From Prorocentrum cordatum (Eukaryota; Sar; Dinophyceae; Prorocentrales; Prorocentraceae): DNA of 42,500 nt. A program made the translations under genes and the position numbers. The notes beneath the pieces were generated by a model. That model was given only the letters and a program-made list of their open reading frames with translations, was not told the origin of the DNA and searched no databases. Each line of letters begins with the position of its first letter. Positions within the stretch are counted from its first letter, which is position 1. The stretch is from assembly GCA_963575745.1 (NCBI GenBank), contig CAUYUJ010000880.1:364920-407419 (forward strand), in the 5' to 3' direction. Below are positions 19,206 to 27,984 of this stretch, piece after piece.

Positions 19206-19291
19206 ATCTCTGGTCCCCCTTCCCCCTCCCTCCCTTCCTTGGTCACAAGTCATCGGGGCCTTGTGTACACTTGTCATGCTGTCTTTAGGGT

Positions 19292-19432
19292 GCATCAGCG
19301 TCGATTGGCGTAAGGTAGTCGGTGAGATAGTGCCGATTTGGCGTCGATTTAGCGCCGATGAGCGTCGACCAGCGTTGATTAGGATCGATTCGCAAGAGAC
19401 GACAAGATGGTATGGAAGGCTCCCTTGAGTTG
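19292..19432. repeat. Family L (AGCGTCGATT) repeat, copy 1
   Basis: Built of degenerate AGCGTCGATT units and holding the fixed block GAGATAGTGCCGATTT, then TCGCAAGAGACGACAA and TGGTATGGAAGGC. The longer copy is 33031-33232. Confidence 0.7.
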
Positions 19433-19960
19433 TCTCCGAACACTACACAGTCGCCCTGGGGGAAGCGGGTCCTGAGGGACACGCGTCCTGAGTTTCTGCG
19501 CTGGTCTCGAGCTGTCGGGGCCCTCCACCGGCCCGCGGGGCCTGACAGGAAGCGGCCCAGGATGAACACGTGGTCTTTGGGGCAGGGCCCCGGGCCCCAG
19601 GCCCCGTTTCCCTCAGGACCCGCCTCCCCCGCGCCAGCACCGACCAGATTGTTGGCTGCTTCTGGCGGCTGCTTCACGCGACTGGTCGGCGCCCCCCTCC
19701 CCCCAGTCTGCTGGCCCGACTGGTAGGACCAGATCGGCTAAGCACCGGCCTTGACCCAGACCCCCTCGCCCTTCGGCCAAACGACGAACCCCTGGATCAA
19801 CAAAAAAAACGACCTTGCCTATAGAACCGTCAACCAGGTTACCGCGGGGACCCTCGTAGAGCCCTTGACGCGCGAAGTAGCGCTCAGAATGCGACGAGAA
19901 AGTTTCCTTGAGTTTCGAGCTTAAAAGCTCGAACAACTATTTTATCGGTTTTATACCCTA
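19433..19960. other. No gene recognised
   Basis: Spacer without a recognisable domain or repeat family. Confidence 0.4.
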
Positions 19961-20194
19961 GGCCTACCAGATGGGGTCCGAGTAGATGGGGTCGGATCGC
20001 GCCGCATCGGCGATGCATCGACGATGCGGCTCGATGTGGAGCCCGATCTGCTTCACGTCGACGTCGCCGATGCATCGCCCACGTCGGCGATGCATCGCCG
20101 ATGCATCGCCCATACATCGCCGATGCATCGCCGATGTATCGGCGATGCGGCGCGATCCGCCGACCCCATCTACTCCGACCCCATCTAGGAGGCC
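19961..20194. mobile_element. Family M foldback element with GCATCGCCGAT core
   Basis: Left arm: CAGATGGGGTCCGAGTAGAT, GGGGTCGGATCGCGCCGCATC. The right arm is its complement: GATGCGGCGCGATCC, GACCCCATCTACTCCGACCC, CATCTAGGAGGCC. Arms of about 60 bases match at roughly nine positions in ten. The core is a run of GCATCGCCGAT/CGGCGATGCAT half-palindromes, so the whole 234 bp can form one long hairpin. Confidence 0.8.
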
Positions 20195-20404
20195 TCTATA
20201 CATACGAAGTTGGTATTTCAGATCTGTTCCCCCGCGTGTGTGTTTTCTTGTGCGGCGACAGCCCGCTGCCTCCTCCCCTCCCGTCGGAGGGGCCGCGCGT
20301 CCAGCACGTCTGCCCTGGCTGCCCTGCCGGGGCTGGCGCGCGTGCGGGCCTGCCCGTGCCTCCCCGCCTTGTCCAACCCGGGCCGCCAGCGCCGCGATTA
20401 CATT

Positions 20405-20552
20405 CAGGAGGAAAAAAAAACACAGACACAATGAATCGTCGATTCCCCAGGAAAAGATAGGAAAATATGGGAAGTGGGGGGGAAGACGAAAACCCCCAAA
20501 GTATGGGAAAACATGGGGAATATGTTTATTTGTGTGTCCTGGGGCCCCTTCA
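20405..20552. repeat. Family C repeat, copy 5
   Basis: CAGGAGGAAAAAAAAACACAG to GTGTCCTGGGGCCCCTTCAA. Confidence 0.8.
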
Positions 20553-21065
20553 ACGAAGAGGTCTGCCATAGCCACTGCAATCCGAGCTGTCGTCTCGATT
20601 TTCTCTGCCCCGCTGCCTGCAGCAGGACACGGCCCCGGAGCCGATCGCGAGCTCGTTCGTCCGAAGGGGTCCGCGTCCCTTCCCGGGGGCGTGCTTCTCC
20701 TCCCGTGGGGCTCTGCTGGGGCCCGTCCAGGGCCCCGAGAGGCCAAGCATGCTGAGAAAGCATGCCCGTCGTGACGGCGCCAGTCCGCGGCGTCAGAAGG
20801 GGGAGGGTGGAGGTGGCTCGCCCACGACCCATGCTCGAGGGCCCCCGGGCCCGACACCGGGCCCCGAGGGTCCAGCTCCATCCCAAAAGAGATCGCCCAC
20901 ATGCAAACATTCAGCCCGTGCAAAAAAACGGAAAATCCATTGCACTCAAACTTGAGACGGTTCAACCCATCCAAAGGATTCAACCCTTTTCGAGGGTCAA
21001 TCCATCCCAAAAAATGCAGTCCGTTAATTATTGATGCAAAAAGTGAAGATTTGCGTGTGTGTATA
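20553..21065. other. No gene seen; short CAACCC repeats
   Basis: Near 20960-21010 there are a few degenerate TTCAACCCATCC units. Nothing else recognised. Confidence 0.4.
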
Positions 21066-21210
21066 TCTACATACATACATACATACATACATACATACAT
21101 ACATACATACATACATACATACATACATGCATGCATGCATGCATGCATGCATACATACATACATACATACATACATACATACATACATACATACATACAT
21201 ACACACATAT
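21066..21210. repeat. (CATA)n-(CATG)n-(CATA)n microsatellite
   Basis: ACATAC units on both sides of a TGCATGCATGC centre, so the tract is roughly symmetrical. It ends about 120 bp before the kinase start codon. Confidence 0.95.
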
Positions 21211-21327
21211 GTGTGTTTGCGTGTCTTCTTCTGTAAGCCAGAAGCGAACAATCTACATACACACGGAGATCTGGGCCCGCCGACCTCGGCAAGCCGGCCG
21301 CCCCCCTCCCGAGCGGCGCGCCCGGCC

Positions 21328-21449
21328 ATGTCGTTCCCGCTGCCGCCCCGGCCGCGCCGCAGCCTGGAGGACTTCGGCCTCGGCCGCGAGCTGGGCGACG
21401 GCTCGCTGGCCACGGTGCGGCTTGCCACCGAGCACGCCTCGGGCAGGAG
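21328..21449 (+). CDS. PDK1-like protein kinase, exon 1 (start and glycine loop)
   Basis: The ATG at 21328 opens a short basic leader (SFPLPPRPRRSLEDF) followed by LGRELGDGSLATVRLATEHA. This is the glycine-rich ATP loop (G-D-G-S-x-x-T-V) and strand 2 of a Ser/Thr kinase, closest to PDK1 among the kinases I know. The exon ends inside an AGG codon at 21449, with GC (21450-21451) as donor, so that joining to exon 2 gives SGRRYALK. The frame continues into a CCT tract, which cannot be coding. The ATG fits a PDK1-like kinase with little N-terminal extension, but an upstream exon cannot be excluded. Intron 1 would be 5586 bp. Confidence 0.75.
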
Positions 21450-21476
21450 GCTCGCCCGGGCATCGGGCGGAGAGCC

Positions 21477-21855
21477 CTCCTCCTCCTCCTCCTCCTCCTC
21501 CTCCTCCTCCTCCTCCTCCTCCTCCTCCTCCTCCTCCTCCTCCTCCTCCTCCTCCTCCCTCCTCCTCCTCCTTTCCTCCTCCTTTCCCTCCTCCTCCTCC
21601 TCCTCCTCCCTCCTCTCCTCCTCCTCCTCCTCCTTTCCCTCCTCGTCCTCCTCCTCCCCCCCTTCCTCCTCCTCCTCCTCCTCCTCCTCCTCCTCCTCCT
21701 CCTCCTCCTCCTCCTCCTCGTCCCTCCTCATCTCCTCCTCCTCTCTTCCTTTCCCTCCTCGTCCTCCTCCTCCCCCCATTCCTCCTCCTCCTCCTCCTCC
21801 TTGACCTCCTCGTCGTCCTCCTCCTCCTGCTCCCCCTCCTCCTCCTCCTCCTCCT
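21477..21855. repeat. CCT tract in kinase intron 1
   Basis: About 380 bp of CTC/CCT units starting some 27 bp after exon 1. Confidence 0.9.
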
Positions 21856-21865
21856 GCAGGCCGAC

Positions 21866-22260
21866 CCGGATGATCGTGTTCTTATTCACTGTTTTGCCGA
21901 TTGGCGCGGGCTCTCGCCCCCCCCATCCCTGGAGTAGATGTTGGCTGCGTTTGGCGACTGCTTCAAGCAGGTGGAGTCTCCCGCACAGGATGCACCGTTG
22001 CAAACAGTCGCGCCAAGCACAGGTCCAGAGCCAGACCCCCCCCCCCAGGGGGCCACATTCGAACCCTACCCATACCCCCCACGATTTCTGAGGGGGAGGG
22101 TGGGGTTCGCTTCGTTCGGGAGCTCCCGAGCGAAGTGAACCCCACCCTCCCCCTCGGAAATCGTGGGGGGCAGGGGTAGGGTTCGCATGTGGCCCTCTCC
22201 CCCCCCCTCCCCCCCATCCGCCCAATGTCGAGACCGGGCGAAGAGCCGAGGGGCTCTCGC
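21866..22260. repeat. Family G repeat, copy 1, interrupted by a foldback
   Basis: GATGATCGTGTTCTTATTCA, CTGTTTTGCCGAT, CTGGAGTAGATGTTGGCTG, CAGGTGGAGTCTCCC, GTTGCAAACAGTCGC and, after the insertion, CCGCCCAATGTCGAGAC. The same blocks, without the foldback but with a B element inserted, occur at 27955-28325. Confidence 0.75.
22050..22195. mobile_element. Foldback palindrome inside G, two 73-base arms
   Basis: Near-perfect symmetrical inverted repeat centred on GGGAGCTCCC at about 22122. The arms include GGCCACATTCGAACCCTACC, CCCCCCACGATTT and GAGGGGGAGGGTGGGGTTC. I count about six mismatches in 73 positions and essentially no spacer. The uninterrupted G copy at 28.3 kb lacks it, so it is an insertion. 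Confidence 0.85.
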
Positions 22261-22273
22261 GCCACCGGGGTGG

Positions 22274-22433
22274 AGTCGGGCATGCCCCTTTGCTGGAGGA
22301 GCATTCCAAAATAGTAGTCATGAGAAACAGAATCTGGGGGTGATGTTTCGATTGACTACTTTCGAGTATGTTCAGACCATGGTTTGAAACTTTGTCCTCC
22401 CAGAATCCGCCTGTAGGAGGGCATGCCCGACCT
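22274..22433. mobile_element. Family A MITE, copy 4
   Basis: AGTCGGGCATGCCCC to GGCATGCCCGACCT, about 160 bp, with GGAGGAGCATTCCAAAATAG, CTACTTTCGAGTATG and CCGCCTGTAGGAGG. Confidence 0.85.
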
Positions 22434-22499
22434 AACTCCAGGGGTGTTGGCCTCATCTTTCCAAGAGGAAGAGGGAGATGCAGCGGCAAAACATGCACA

Positions 22500-22666
22500 C
22501 ATTCAACCCGCATAGTAGGGATGAGCGACTTTCCACGGTTACCCTTGCCCCCTTCTCCTGCGGCTCTTGGCAGCTTTCGCTGGCCGCGCCCCGCTCGCAG
22601 AGTGTCGGCATTGCCTTCCAGGGCCCTTGCATCCTTATCGTGCGCCCTTATCATACGGGTTGATTG
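22500..22666. mobile_element. Family O MITE, copy 3
   Basis: Left CATTCAACCCGCATAGTAGG, right TTATCATACGGGTTGATTG followed by TA. The inverted ends are better kept here than in copy 1 (ATCAACCCG against CGGGTTGAT). Interior shares GGTTACCCTTG and CCAGGGCCCTTGCATCC-like blocks. Confidence 0.65.
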
Positions 22667-22720
22667 TAAGCACAGATGTTCGGAGCTCCATGTGAGCGAC
22701 GGCAGAAAACGGGGTCGTCC

Positions 22721-22859
22721 GCGCCGACGTTCGCGCGTGAGCGCCCTCGTTTCCCAGCGCGGCGTGCCGCGACGGCGGCCTGCGTTGTGGGCCGCGGCAT
22801 GAGGTCGCTGTGCCATCTCGCGTCAGACCCGTTGCTTTTGTCGTTGCCCACGTGTGCAA
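22721..22859. repeat. Family S dispersed repeat, copy 3
   Basis: GCGCCGACGTTCGCGCGTGAG to CATCTCGCGTCAGACCCG; the best reference for the family. Confidence 0.65.
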
Positions 22860-22899
22860 TGTCTTGAGTGCGCAGCACCCGAGCCTGACACGCACGATT

Positions 22900-22998
22900 C
22901 AGGAGGGAAAAACACACAGGCACAAATCATCGTCGATTCCATTGACAATGTTGAAAATATGTGAAGCGGAGGGGGGACGAACATCGGGAACATGAGGG
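22900..22998. repeat. Family C repeat, truncated copy
   Basis: CAGGAGGGAAAAACACACAG and ATCGTCGATTCC are present, and then the element is cut where the AA element begins at 23000. Confidence 0.65.
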
Positions 22999-22999
22999 G

Positions 23000-23152
23000 C
23001 AGGGCTGGACCCAAACGGTGTTTTTTGGCGTTATCGTGGCCCGTTTTCGTTTCGATTCCGTTCTGCGGGAAAGGCGGATTCGAGACAACAGCGATGGAAA
23101 ACGAACACAAAACGAAAACGAAAACGAGAAACACCGTTTAGGTTCAGCCCTG
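23000..23152. mobile_element. Family AA TIR element, copy 2
   Basis: CAGGGCTGGACCCAAACGGTG faces CACCGTTTAGGTTCAGCCCTG. Inner arms (GTTTCGATTCCG, CGAAAACGAAAACGAGAAAC) are also partly complementary. Confidence 0.75.
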
Positions 23153-23161
23153 CTGAGGTCA

Positions 23162-23327
23162 GGGGTGGACAGAACCCCCAACAGTCACACGTCGATTAGT
23201 GAATTGTCCGTTTTCGGTTTTCGAGAGGGCGCCGTGGCCGTTATTTTCCAGGCTTGCGCCCGCCAGGTTTGGGCCTCAGGTCGTTTTCACTAAACCACGC
23301 TTTGCTAGAGGGGGTCTGTCCATCCCC
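23162..23327. mobile_element. Family B TIR element, copy 1
   Basis: GGGGTGGACAGAACCCCC at the left and GGGGGTCTGTCCATCCCC at the right. The interior GATTAGTGAATTGTCC, GGTTTTCGAGAGGGCGCCG, ATTTTCCAGGCTTGCGCC and TAAACCACG is very similar in all three copies in this window, which suggests recent spread. Confidence 0.9.
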
Positions 23328-23512
23328 GATGAGGGGAAACAGAATCAGGGAATCGCAGGATTTCTGTCCACTTCTGCGTGCGCCCCTGCGCTCCCCTCCC
23401 GAGCCGCGCGTGGCTCGGGGGGCACCGAGGGGCGGTGGCCGCCCCTCGCGGCCACCGAGCACGAGGCGCGAGGGAGAGACGAAGTGGAAGCGCGGAGAGC
23501 GGCCGCGGAGCT

Positions 23513-23572
23513 CCTCCTCCTCTTCCATCTTCCTCCTCCTCCCCCTCCTCGTCCTCCTCCTCCTCCTCCTGC
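23513..23572. repeat. CCT tract
   Basis: Short CCT/CTC tract in kinase intron 1. Confidence 0.85.
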
Positions 23573-23794
23573 CCCGAGGGGGCCCCTCCCGTAGGGGAGG
23601 GGTCGGGACCCTAGGGTCCTCCTGGCGCAGGCGGGGAGCGCCGGGCCCGAGGGGCGAAAAGCCCCCGCTCCCTGGGGGACGCCGCCAAAGTGCGGTTTCC
23701 TTCCCCCGGGGGGGTCGCCAGGTCCCGTGGCCTCCCCCAGGGCGGTGCTGGTTCCCCCCAGCGCTCGCCGCCCTGGGGCGGGACCGGCGGCTCG

Positions 23795-23885
23795 TCTCTG
23801 TCGTGTCGTTCGTCCGTGTCGTGTCGTTCGTGTCGCGTCGTTCGTTTCGTCCCCCTGTCGTGTCGCGTCGTGTCGTGTCGTGGCG
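23795..23885. repeat. TCGTGTCGTTCG minisatellite
   Basis: Degenerate TCGTG and TCGTT pentamers (GTCGTGTCGTTCGTCCGTG...). A hairpin follows at 23939-23993 (CGTTCTGTCGGC against GCCGACAGAACG). Confidence 0.75.
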
Positions 23886-24179
23886 GGTCTGGGCCCCTGG
23901 GGTGGGTGGCGTGGGTTTGGCTTGGTCTGGCCCCCCTCCGTTCTGTCGGCTGCCGGGTGTTCCCGGCTGGGCCGTTTCCGGCCGACAGAACGCGGGGGGG
24001 GAGCTGGCCAGCTATTCCCATGCTGCCCGCTTGCGGGGGGCCCGCGGCGCCGTGCGCCACCCGCGCCGTGAGCGCCCCGCGGCCGGCCGCGCGCCCGCGC
24101 GCGGGCGCCCGCCGGCCGCGGGGGCGCGCGGCTTTAGTGCTGTGCACTCCCCCTTTCGAGGGCATTCCAATCCAATCAA

Positions 24180-24309
24180 TCCTCCTCCTCCTCCTTCTCC
24201 TCCTCCTCCTCCTCCTCCAGCTCCTCCTCCCCCCCCCCCTGCGTTCCTCCTCCTCCTCCGCCTCCTCCGCCTCATCCCCCCCCTCCTCCTCCTCCTCCCC
24301 CTCCTCCCC
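24180..24309. repeat. CCT tract
   Basis: CCT/CTC units with a C-run and two CGC interruptions. Confidence 0.85.
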
Positions 24310-24460
24310 CGACGGCGGGGCGGGGCCCAGGAGACGGGGGTCGGCCGCGCGCAGAGGGGGGCAGAGGGGAGGGGGGATGGCTTCTTCGCAGCACCCCTGC
24401 TTCTTAGACGGTTCGAGCAGTGGCGAAGCGCCCTGGCTCGCCCGCCGCCCCACCAAAGAA

Positions 24461-24648
24461 TAGTCTAAGAACTTTCGTGGTGGTTTCCACGACACGTTCA
24501 TAGAACACTTCTGGCCGAGATTGCTTTGTTTTGACACCTCCGGCTTATGTTCTAAGAACGCTGTTTTTGTTATTGGAACATTTCTGGGTTCTAAGAACAT
24601 GTCGTGGTAGGCGTGCAGGAATGCCGGGACGGTCTGTCCCTGCTCAAA
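24461..24648. repeat. Family N repeat, copy 1
   Basis: Starts GAATAGTCTAAGAAC, with GTGGTTTCCACGA and TAGAACAC, and ends ACATGTCGTGG, GGAATGCCGGG and GTCCCTGCTC. A diverged second copy is 36119-36311. Confidence 0.55.
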
Positions 24649-24792
24649 ATGTGCGGACCTCCTCTGTAGATGCAGGGCCCCGCGCCTTCCAAGAAGCGGC
24701 CTGTTTCTAAGAAGGTGCCCCCCCTGGCCCTCCTACCCCCCTCTGCGCGCCGCCGAGGGGGTCAATGCAAACGGGGGTCAGCCACAACGCTG

Positions 24793-24913
24793 GATATTGC
24801 AGGATTCTGCAGACCCAGGGGTGCACTGACCCGGGCTTGGGCGCAGGATCCTGCAGGATCTGGCAGGATACTGGAAAGCTTGACTGATCCGGGTCTGGAT
24901 TGACCCTGGTCAG
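24793..24913. repeat. Family Q (GCAGGATCCTGCAGG) repeat, copy 1
   Basis: Repeated GCAGGATCYTGCAG half-palindromes, then CCGGGTCTGGATTGACCCTG. The second copy is 38655-38782. Confidence 0.7.
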
Positions 24914-25049
24914 CAAGTCCTCGAAAGGAACGGGTGGCAATGAGGCGTGACCTACATGGGAGGTGAAGGACAAGAGTCTGAAAGGTTTTTTAGGGCCCCT
25001 TTGGGAGCCAGAAGGGGCCCTAAAGGGCCCCTTTGGGGCCCTTTGCTTC

Positions 25050-25093
25050 GAGGAGGAGGAGGAGGAGGAGGAGGAGGAGGAGGAGGAGGAGGA
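25050..25093. repeat. (AGG)n tract
   Basis: About 44 bp of AGG units. Confidence 0.9.
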
Positions 25094-25257
25094 GCCCCAT
25101 GTAGGGCACCCCCCATGGCCACCCGCCCGAGGCTAGGCCCGAGCAAGGCCTGCAGCCGCCACAAGCTGCTTGCTCCCGCAGGGCCTGCTCGGAATCTGAT
25201 CCACGACCCCGGGGTTACAGGGAGCCGGCCAGTGTTTGGGCCCCGAAGCCCCCAATT

Positions 25258-25432
25258 TTGAGATCCTGGCGTCTCCATTGTCTCGAGCCCGGCGGTTTCG
25301 CCTCTGTTCGGGCCTGGGGACCCTCCCAGATCGATCCGTTTCGCCTAATGACGCGAAAAGCTGGGGTCTAGGGCTCCGGGCGTGATTTTTACGATGTCGC
25401 AATTTTGTTCGCTTCGTCGGATCTGAGGGGAT
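25258..25432. repeat. Family T, single arm
   Basis: TTTGAGATCCTGGCGTC, CCAGATCGATCCG, GGGGTCTAGGGCTCCGGGCG and TTACGATGTCGCA match one arm of the foldback at 16592-17130. Confidence 0.6.
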
Positions 25433-25551
25433 ACGGGCCAACATCACTACACCAAGTCGGCCGTAGCCGGTGCTTTCCGGGCGGCGTCAGTTCCGCTGCA
25501 AGTGGAACGGGGCGGGTGGAGGGCGCTTCCCCGGGTACACATCACTAAACT

Positions 25552-25712
25552 CAGGAGGGAAAGAAACACACAGACACAATTAATCGTCGATTCCCAGAAA
25601 ATATGGGATAATATGGGAAGTGGGGGGGAAGACAGAAACCCAGAAGATATGGGAAAATATGGGGAATCTTTTAATTTGTGTGTATTTAGTTGTGTGTCCT
25701 GGGGCCCCTTCA
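25552..25712. repeat. Family C repeat, copy 7
   Basis: CAGGAGGGAAAGAAACACACAG to GTGTCCTGGGGCCCCTTCAT, full length. Confidence 0.8.
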
Positions 25713-25904
25713 TAAACCAGGTCCCGCTGAGCCCAAGGTCTTCTTATCTTCGGAGGCCTGGCCAGGGCACGCCCCTGACGTGCTCCAGGAGCCGACTTGG
25801 AACCCGAGCGGACGACCTCCGGCGGCTGGACAGGATTGTGCCCCGCAAAGACTGCTGTTTGCAGTTTTCGGTGCCTGGGGGCTCGTTCCCAGGCCCTGGG
25901 ATAA

Positions 25905-26062
25905 AGCCGGCCGTGTCCCTCAACGGGGGGAAGATTCCAGAATAGTCCCAAGCTGATCCGGGGACTATTTTTTGAGTATGCTTGTTGATCGTTTTGGGCA
26001 TGCTTTGACTATTTTCTATGTTTCGTCGCAAGTCCCCTCGTAGGGGGGGGCACGCCCGACTC
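25905..26062. mobile_element. Family A MITE, copy 5 (left end degraded)
   Basis: The left end is degenerate (AGCCGGCCGTGTCCC). GGGGGAAGATTCCAGAATAGT, GGGGACTATTTTTTGAGTATG, CCCTCGTAGGGGGG and CACGCCCGACTC are clear. Confidence 0.7.
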
Positions 26063-26175
26063 AAGATACGAATTTCTGGGCGGACCGGGCCGTGGCCACG
26101 GGGGCGCCCCACTGACTGGCCAGAAGACGCCCAGAAGGCGCACCTCGAAGCTCGGGCCTCGACCAACTTGGAGGG

Positions 26176-26329
26176 CCACGTTTTTGGGCATAGTTTGGGC
26201 ATGTTTTGACTATTGCTTCTTTTTCTTTTGGGGCACTTAGGGCATAGTTTGGCTATTCGGGGCATGTTTTGACTATTTGTTTTTTTTCTTCTTCTTCCAA
26301 AATCCCCCCGTAGGAGAACAGGCCCGATT
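26176..26329. mobile_element. Family A related element, right end only
   Basis: ATGTTTTGACTATTTG, CCAAAATCCCCCCGTAGGAG and ACAGGCCCGATT match the right half of copy 6. The left half is replaced by GGGCATAGTTTGG repeats. Confidence 0.6.
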
Positions 26330-26519
26330 CAGCCCTGGTATCATCTACAAAACAACCCTGGACAGACCCGCCCCAGGGCGCGGCGAGCTCGCGCCGCGTG
26401 AGCGCGGCGGCGACCCTTCGCGCGGGCGTTCAAGGTCACGCGCCGGTGGCAGCTCGGAGCCGGCAGCTCTCGAGCGATGCGCACCATCGAGAAGCCGCGG
26501 CCGCTCAAGCCTGAACTGA

Positions 26520-26723
26520 AGTCGGGCCTGTCCCCCTACAGGGGGATTTTCGACGAAAAATTTTAAAACATACCCAACAAATAGTCAAACAATAATCAAA
26601 ACATAGTTGAAAAAAATAGTCTGGGGACTATGTGTTTAGTATTGTTGTGCCTTGTTGTTGCATTTTTTGAGTATTTGTTGTTTTTCTTTGAAAATCCCCC
26701 TGTAGGGGGGACAGGCCCGACAT
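26520..26723. mobile_element. Family A MITE, copy 6 (long subtype)
   Basis: AGTCGGGCCTGTCCCCCTACAG faces CTGTAGGGGGGACAGGCCCGACAT, giving 20 or more paired bases, the longest inverted ends in the family. At 204 bp it defines, with 36683-36873, a subtype with CCTG/CAGG in the ends and TAGTCAAACAATA inside. Confidence 0.9.
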
Positions 26724-26752
26724 AAGCCTAAACCACACTCGGGGCATGTGTA

Positions 26753-26930
26753 CACATCGGTCGATGAAGGTAGGTATTTCTGGATTCCCAGAACCAGATC
26801 TGCTTCAAGCGCCTTCCTACTTCAACCATCGGTCTGCTTTTGCTGCGTTGTGTTACCTATCTGCCCGAACCCAACATACTTCATCCGCCTTCCTACTTCA
26901 TGTTTCTACCTACTTCTTCCGACCGATGGG
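26753..26930. mobile_element. Family CC TIR element with TA flanks
   Basis: CACATCGGTCGATGAAGGTAGG at the left faces CCTACTTCTTCCGACCGATGGG at the right, with TA immediately outside each end (26751-26752 and 26931-26932). The interior has CTTCCTACTTCA twice. Stowaway-like by structure; single copy in the window. Confidence 0.65.
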
Positions 26931-27035
26931 TAATATATTTCAGACACAAGTTCGGTCAGGCCAGATGTCACTCACCTTGGTGTCCATTGATCACTCCTCT
27001 CATCCCCTCAGCAACCCCCGCGCCGATCCTGGCAG

Positions 27036-27084
27036 GTACGCGCTGAAGATGTTTTGCCGCCAGCATCTGAGGAGCAACCACAAG
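27036..27084 (+). CDS. PDK1-like protein kinase, exon 2 (catalytic Lys strand)
   Basis: After CTGGCAG (acceptor AG at 27034-27035) the sequence encodes, in phase with exon 1, R-YALKMFCRQHLRSNHK. YALK is the strand-3 motif whose Lys (residue 45 of the assembled protein) anchors ATP phosphates; the following R-Q-H-L-x-x-N-x-K is PDK1-like. At 49 nt it is a micro-exon. The end is uncertain: a GA donor after the AAG at 27084 gives the best protein alignment with exon 3 starting at 36986. A canonical GT donor (27093) paired with an acceptor at 36975 would also keep the frame and would add a few residues. Confidence 0.7.
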
Positions 27085-27162
27085 GACCGGACGTTGCCAA
27101 AGAGTGGCCCTCGCAGGGCAGAGAACGGTTGATCAATGCTTTATCGGAGGTCCGCCCGGAGT

Positions 27163-27256
27163 CCCGGATAGGCGTCGGGCCCCCCCTTCCCAGGAGGCGC
27201 CGGCCTTGGCGCGCTCCGAGCGCCAGGGAGGGGGGTCCAGCGCCGATCCAAGAGAT
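27163..27256. repeat. Family X related repeat, copy 2
   Basis: GAGCGCCAGGGAGGGGGGTCC then AGCGCCGATCCAAGAGATG match the right half of 4084-4185. Confidence 0.5.
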
Positions 27257-27384
27257 GTGCGCGGGCCTTCGAGAAATGATGTCTGTGCTGATGGTGTTCC
27301 ACACTGCTGTAGCCTTGATCACCAGGAATGTGGTCCTGTGCATTTCTCTGTTCCCCGACTGCTGGCGGTCCAGGCCCCAGATAG

Positions 27385-27984
27385 CCCCCGGCTTGTCGCG
27401 CCGCGCTGGAGCGCTTGGCGCCCTGGACCCCGCGAGGGGGGTGCTCTGGAGGCCCCGTGGGCCCCCCTGGAAGAGCCACACCGCGTGGTGACCACACCGC
27501 GTGGTGATCGTTTTCTTATGCATTGTTTTGCATAACCCCCGGCTTGTGGCGCTGCGCTGGAGCGCTTGGCGCCCTGGACCCCGCGAGGGGGGTGCTCTGG
27601 AGGCCCCGTGGGCCCCCCTGGAAGAGCCACACCGCGTGGTGACCACACCGCGTGGTGATCGTTTTCTTATGCATTGTTTTGCATAACCCCCGGCTTGTGG
27701 CGCTGCGCTGGAGCGCTTGGCGCCCTGGACCCCGCGAGGGGGGTGCTCTGGAGGCCCCGTGGGCCCCCCTGGAAGAGCCACACCGCGTGGTGACCACACC
27801 GCGTGGTGATCGTTTTCTTATGCATTGTTTTGCATAACCCCCGGCTTGTGGCGCTGCGCTGGAGCGCTTGGCGCCCTGGACCCCGCGAGGGGGGTGCTCT
27901 GGAGGCCCCGTGGGCCCCCCTGGAAGAGCCAAACCGCGTGGTGACCACACCGCGTGGTGATCGTTGTCTTATGCATTGTTTTGC
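27385..27984. repeat. Four tandem copies of a 151-bp unit
   Basis: Units start with CCCCCGGCTTGT at 27385, 27536, 27687 and 27838. Units 2-4 are nearly identical. Each contains CTGGAGCGCTTGGCGCCCTG, GGAGGCCCCGTGGGCCCCCC, two copies of ACACCGCGTGGTGA, and ends GATCGTTTTCTTATGCATTG. That last piece is the left end of family G, so the array seems to have grown next to the G copy that follows. 151 is not a multiple of 3. Confidence 0.95.

Noticed and set aside
23254-24468. 404-codon plus-strand open frame
   Set aside because: GC-rich with a CCT tract and a TCGTG minisatellite inside; no recognisable domain.
27008-27799. 263-codon minus-strand frame over the 151-bp array
   Set aside because: Repeats itself in shifted frames and has no domain. 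Recorded as a curiosity, not as a gene.
27385-27984. Possible CRISPR-like array
   Set aside because: Units are contiguous 151-bp tandem copies without variable spacers, and the genome is eukaryotic.
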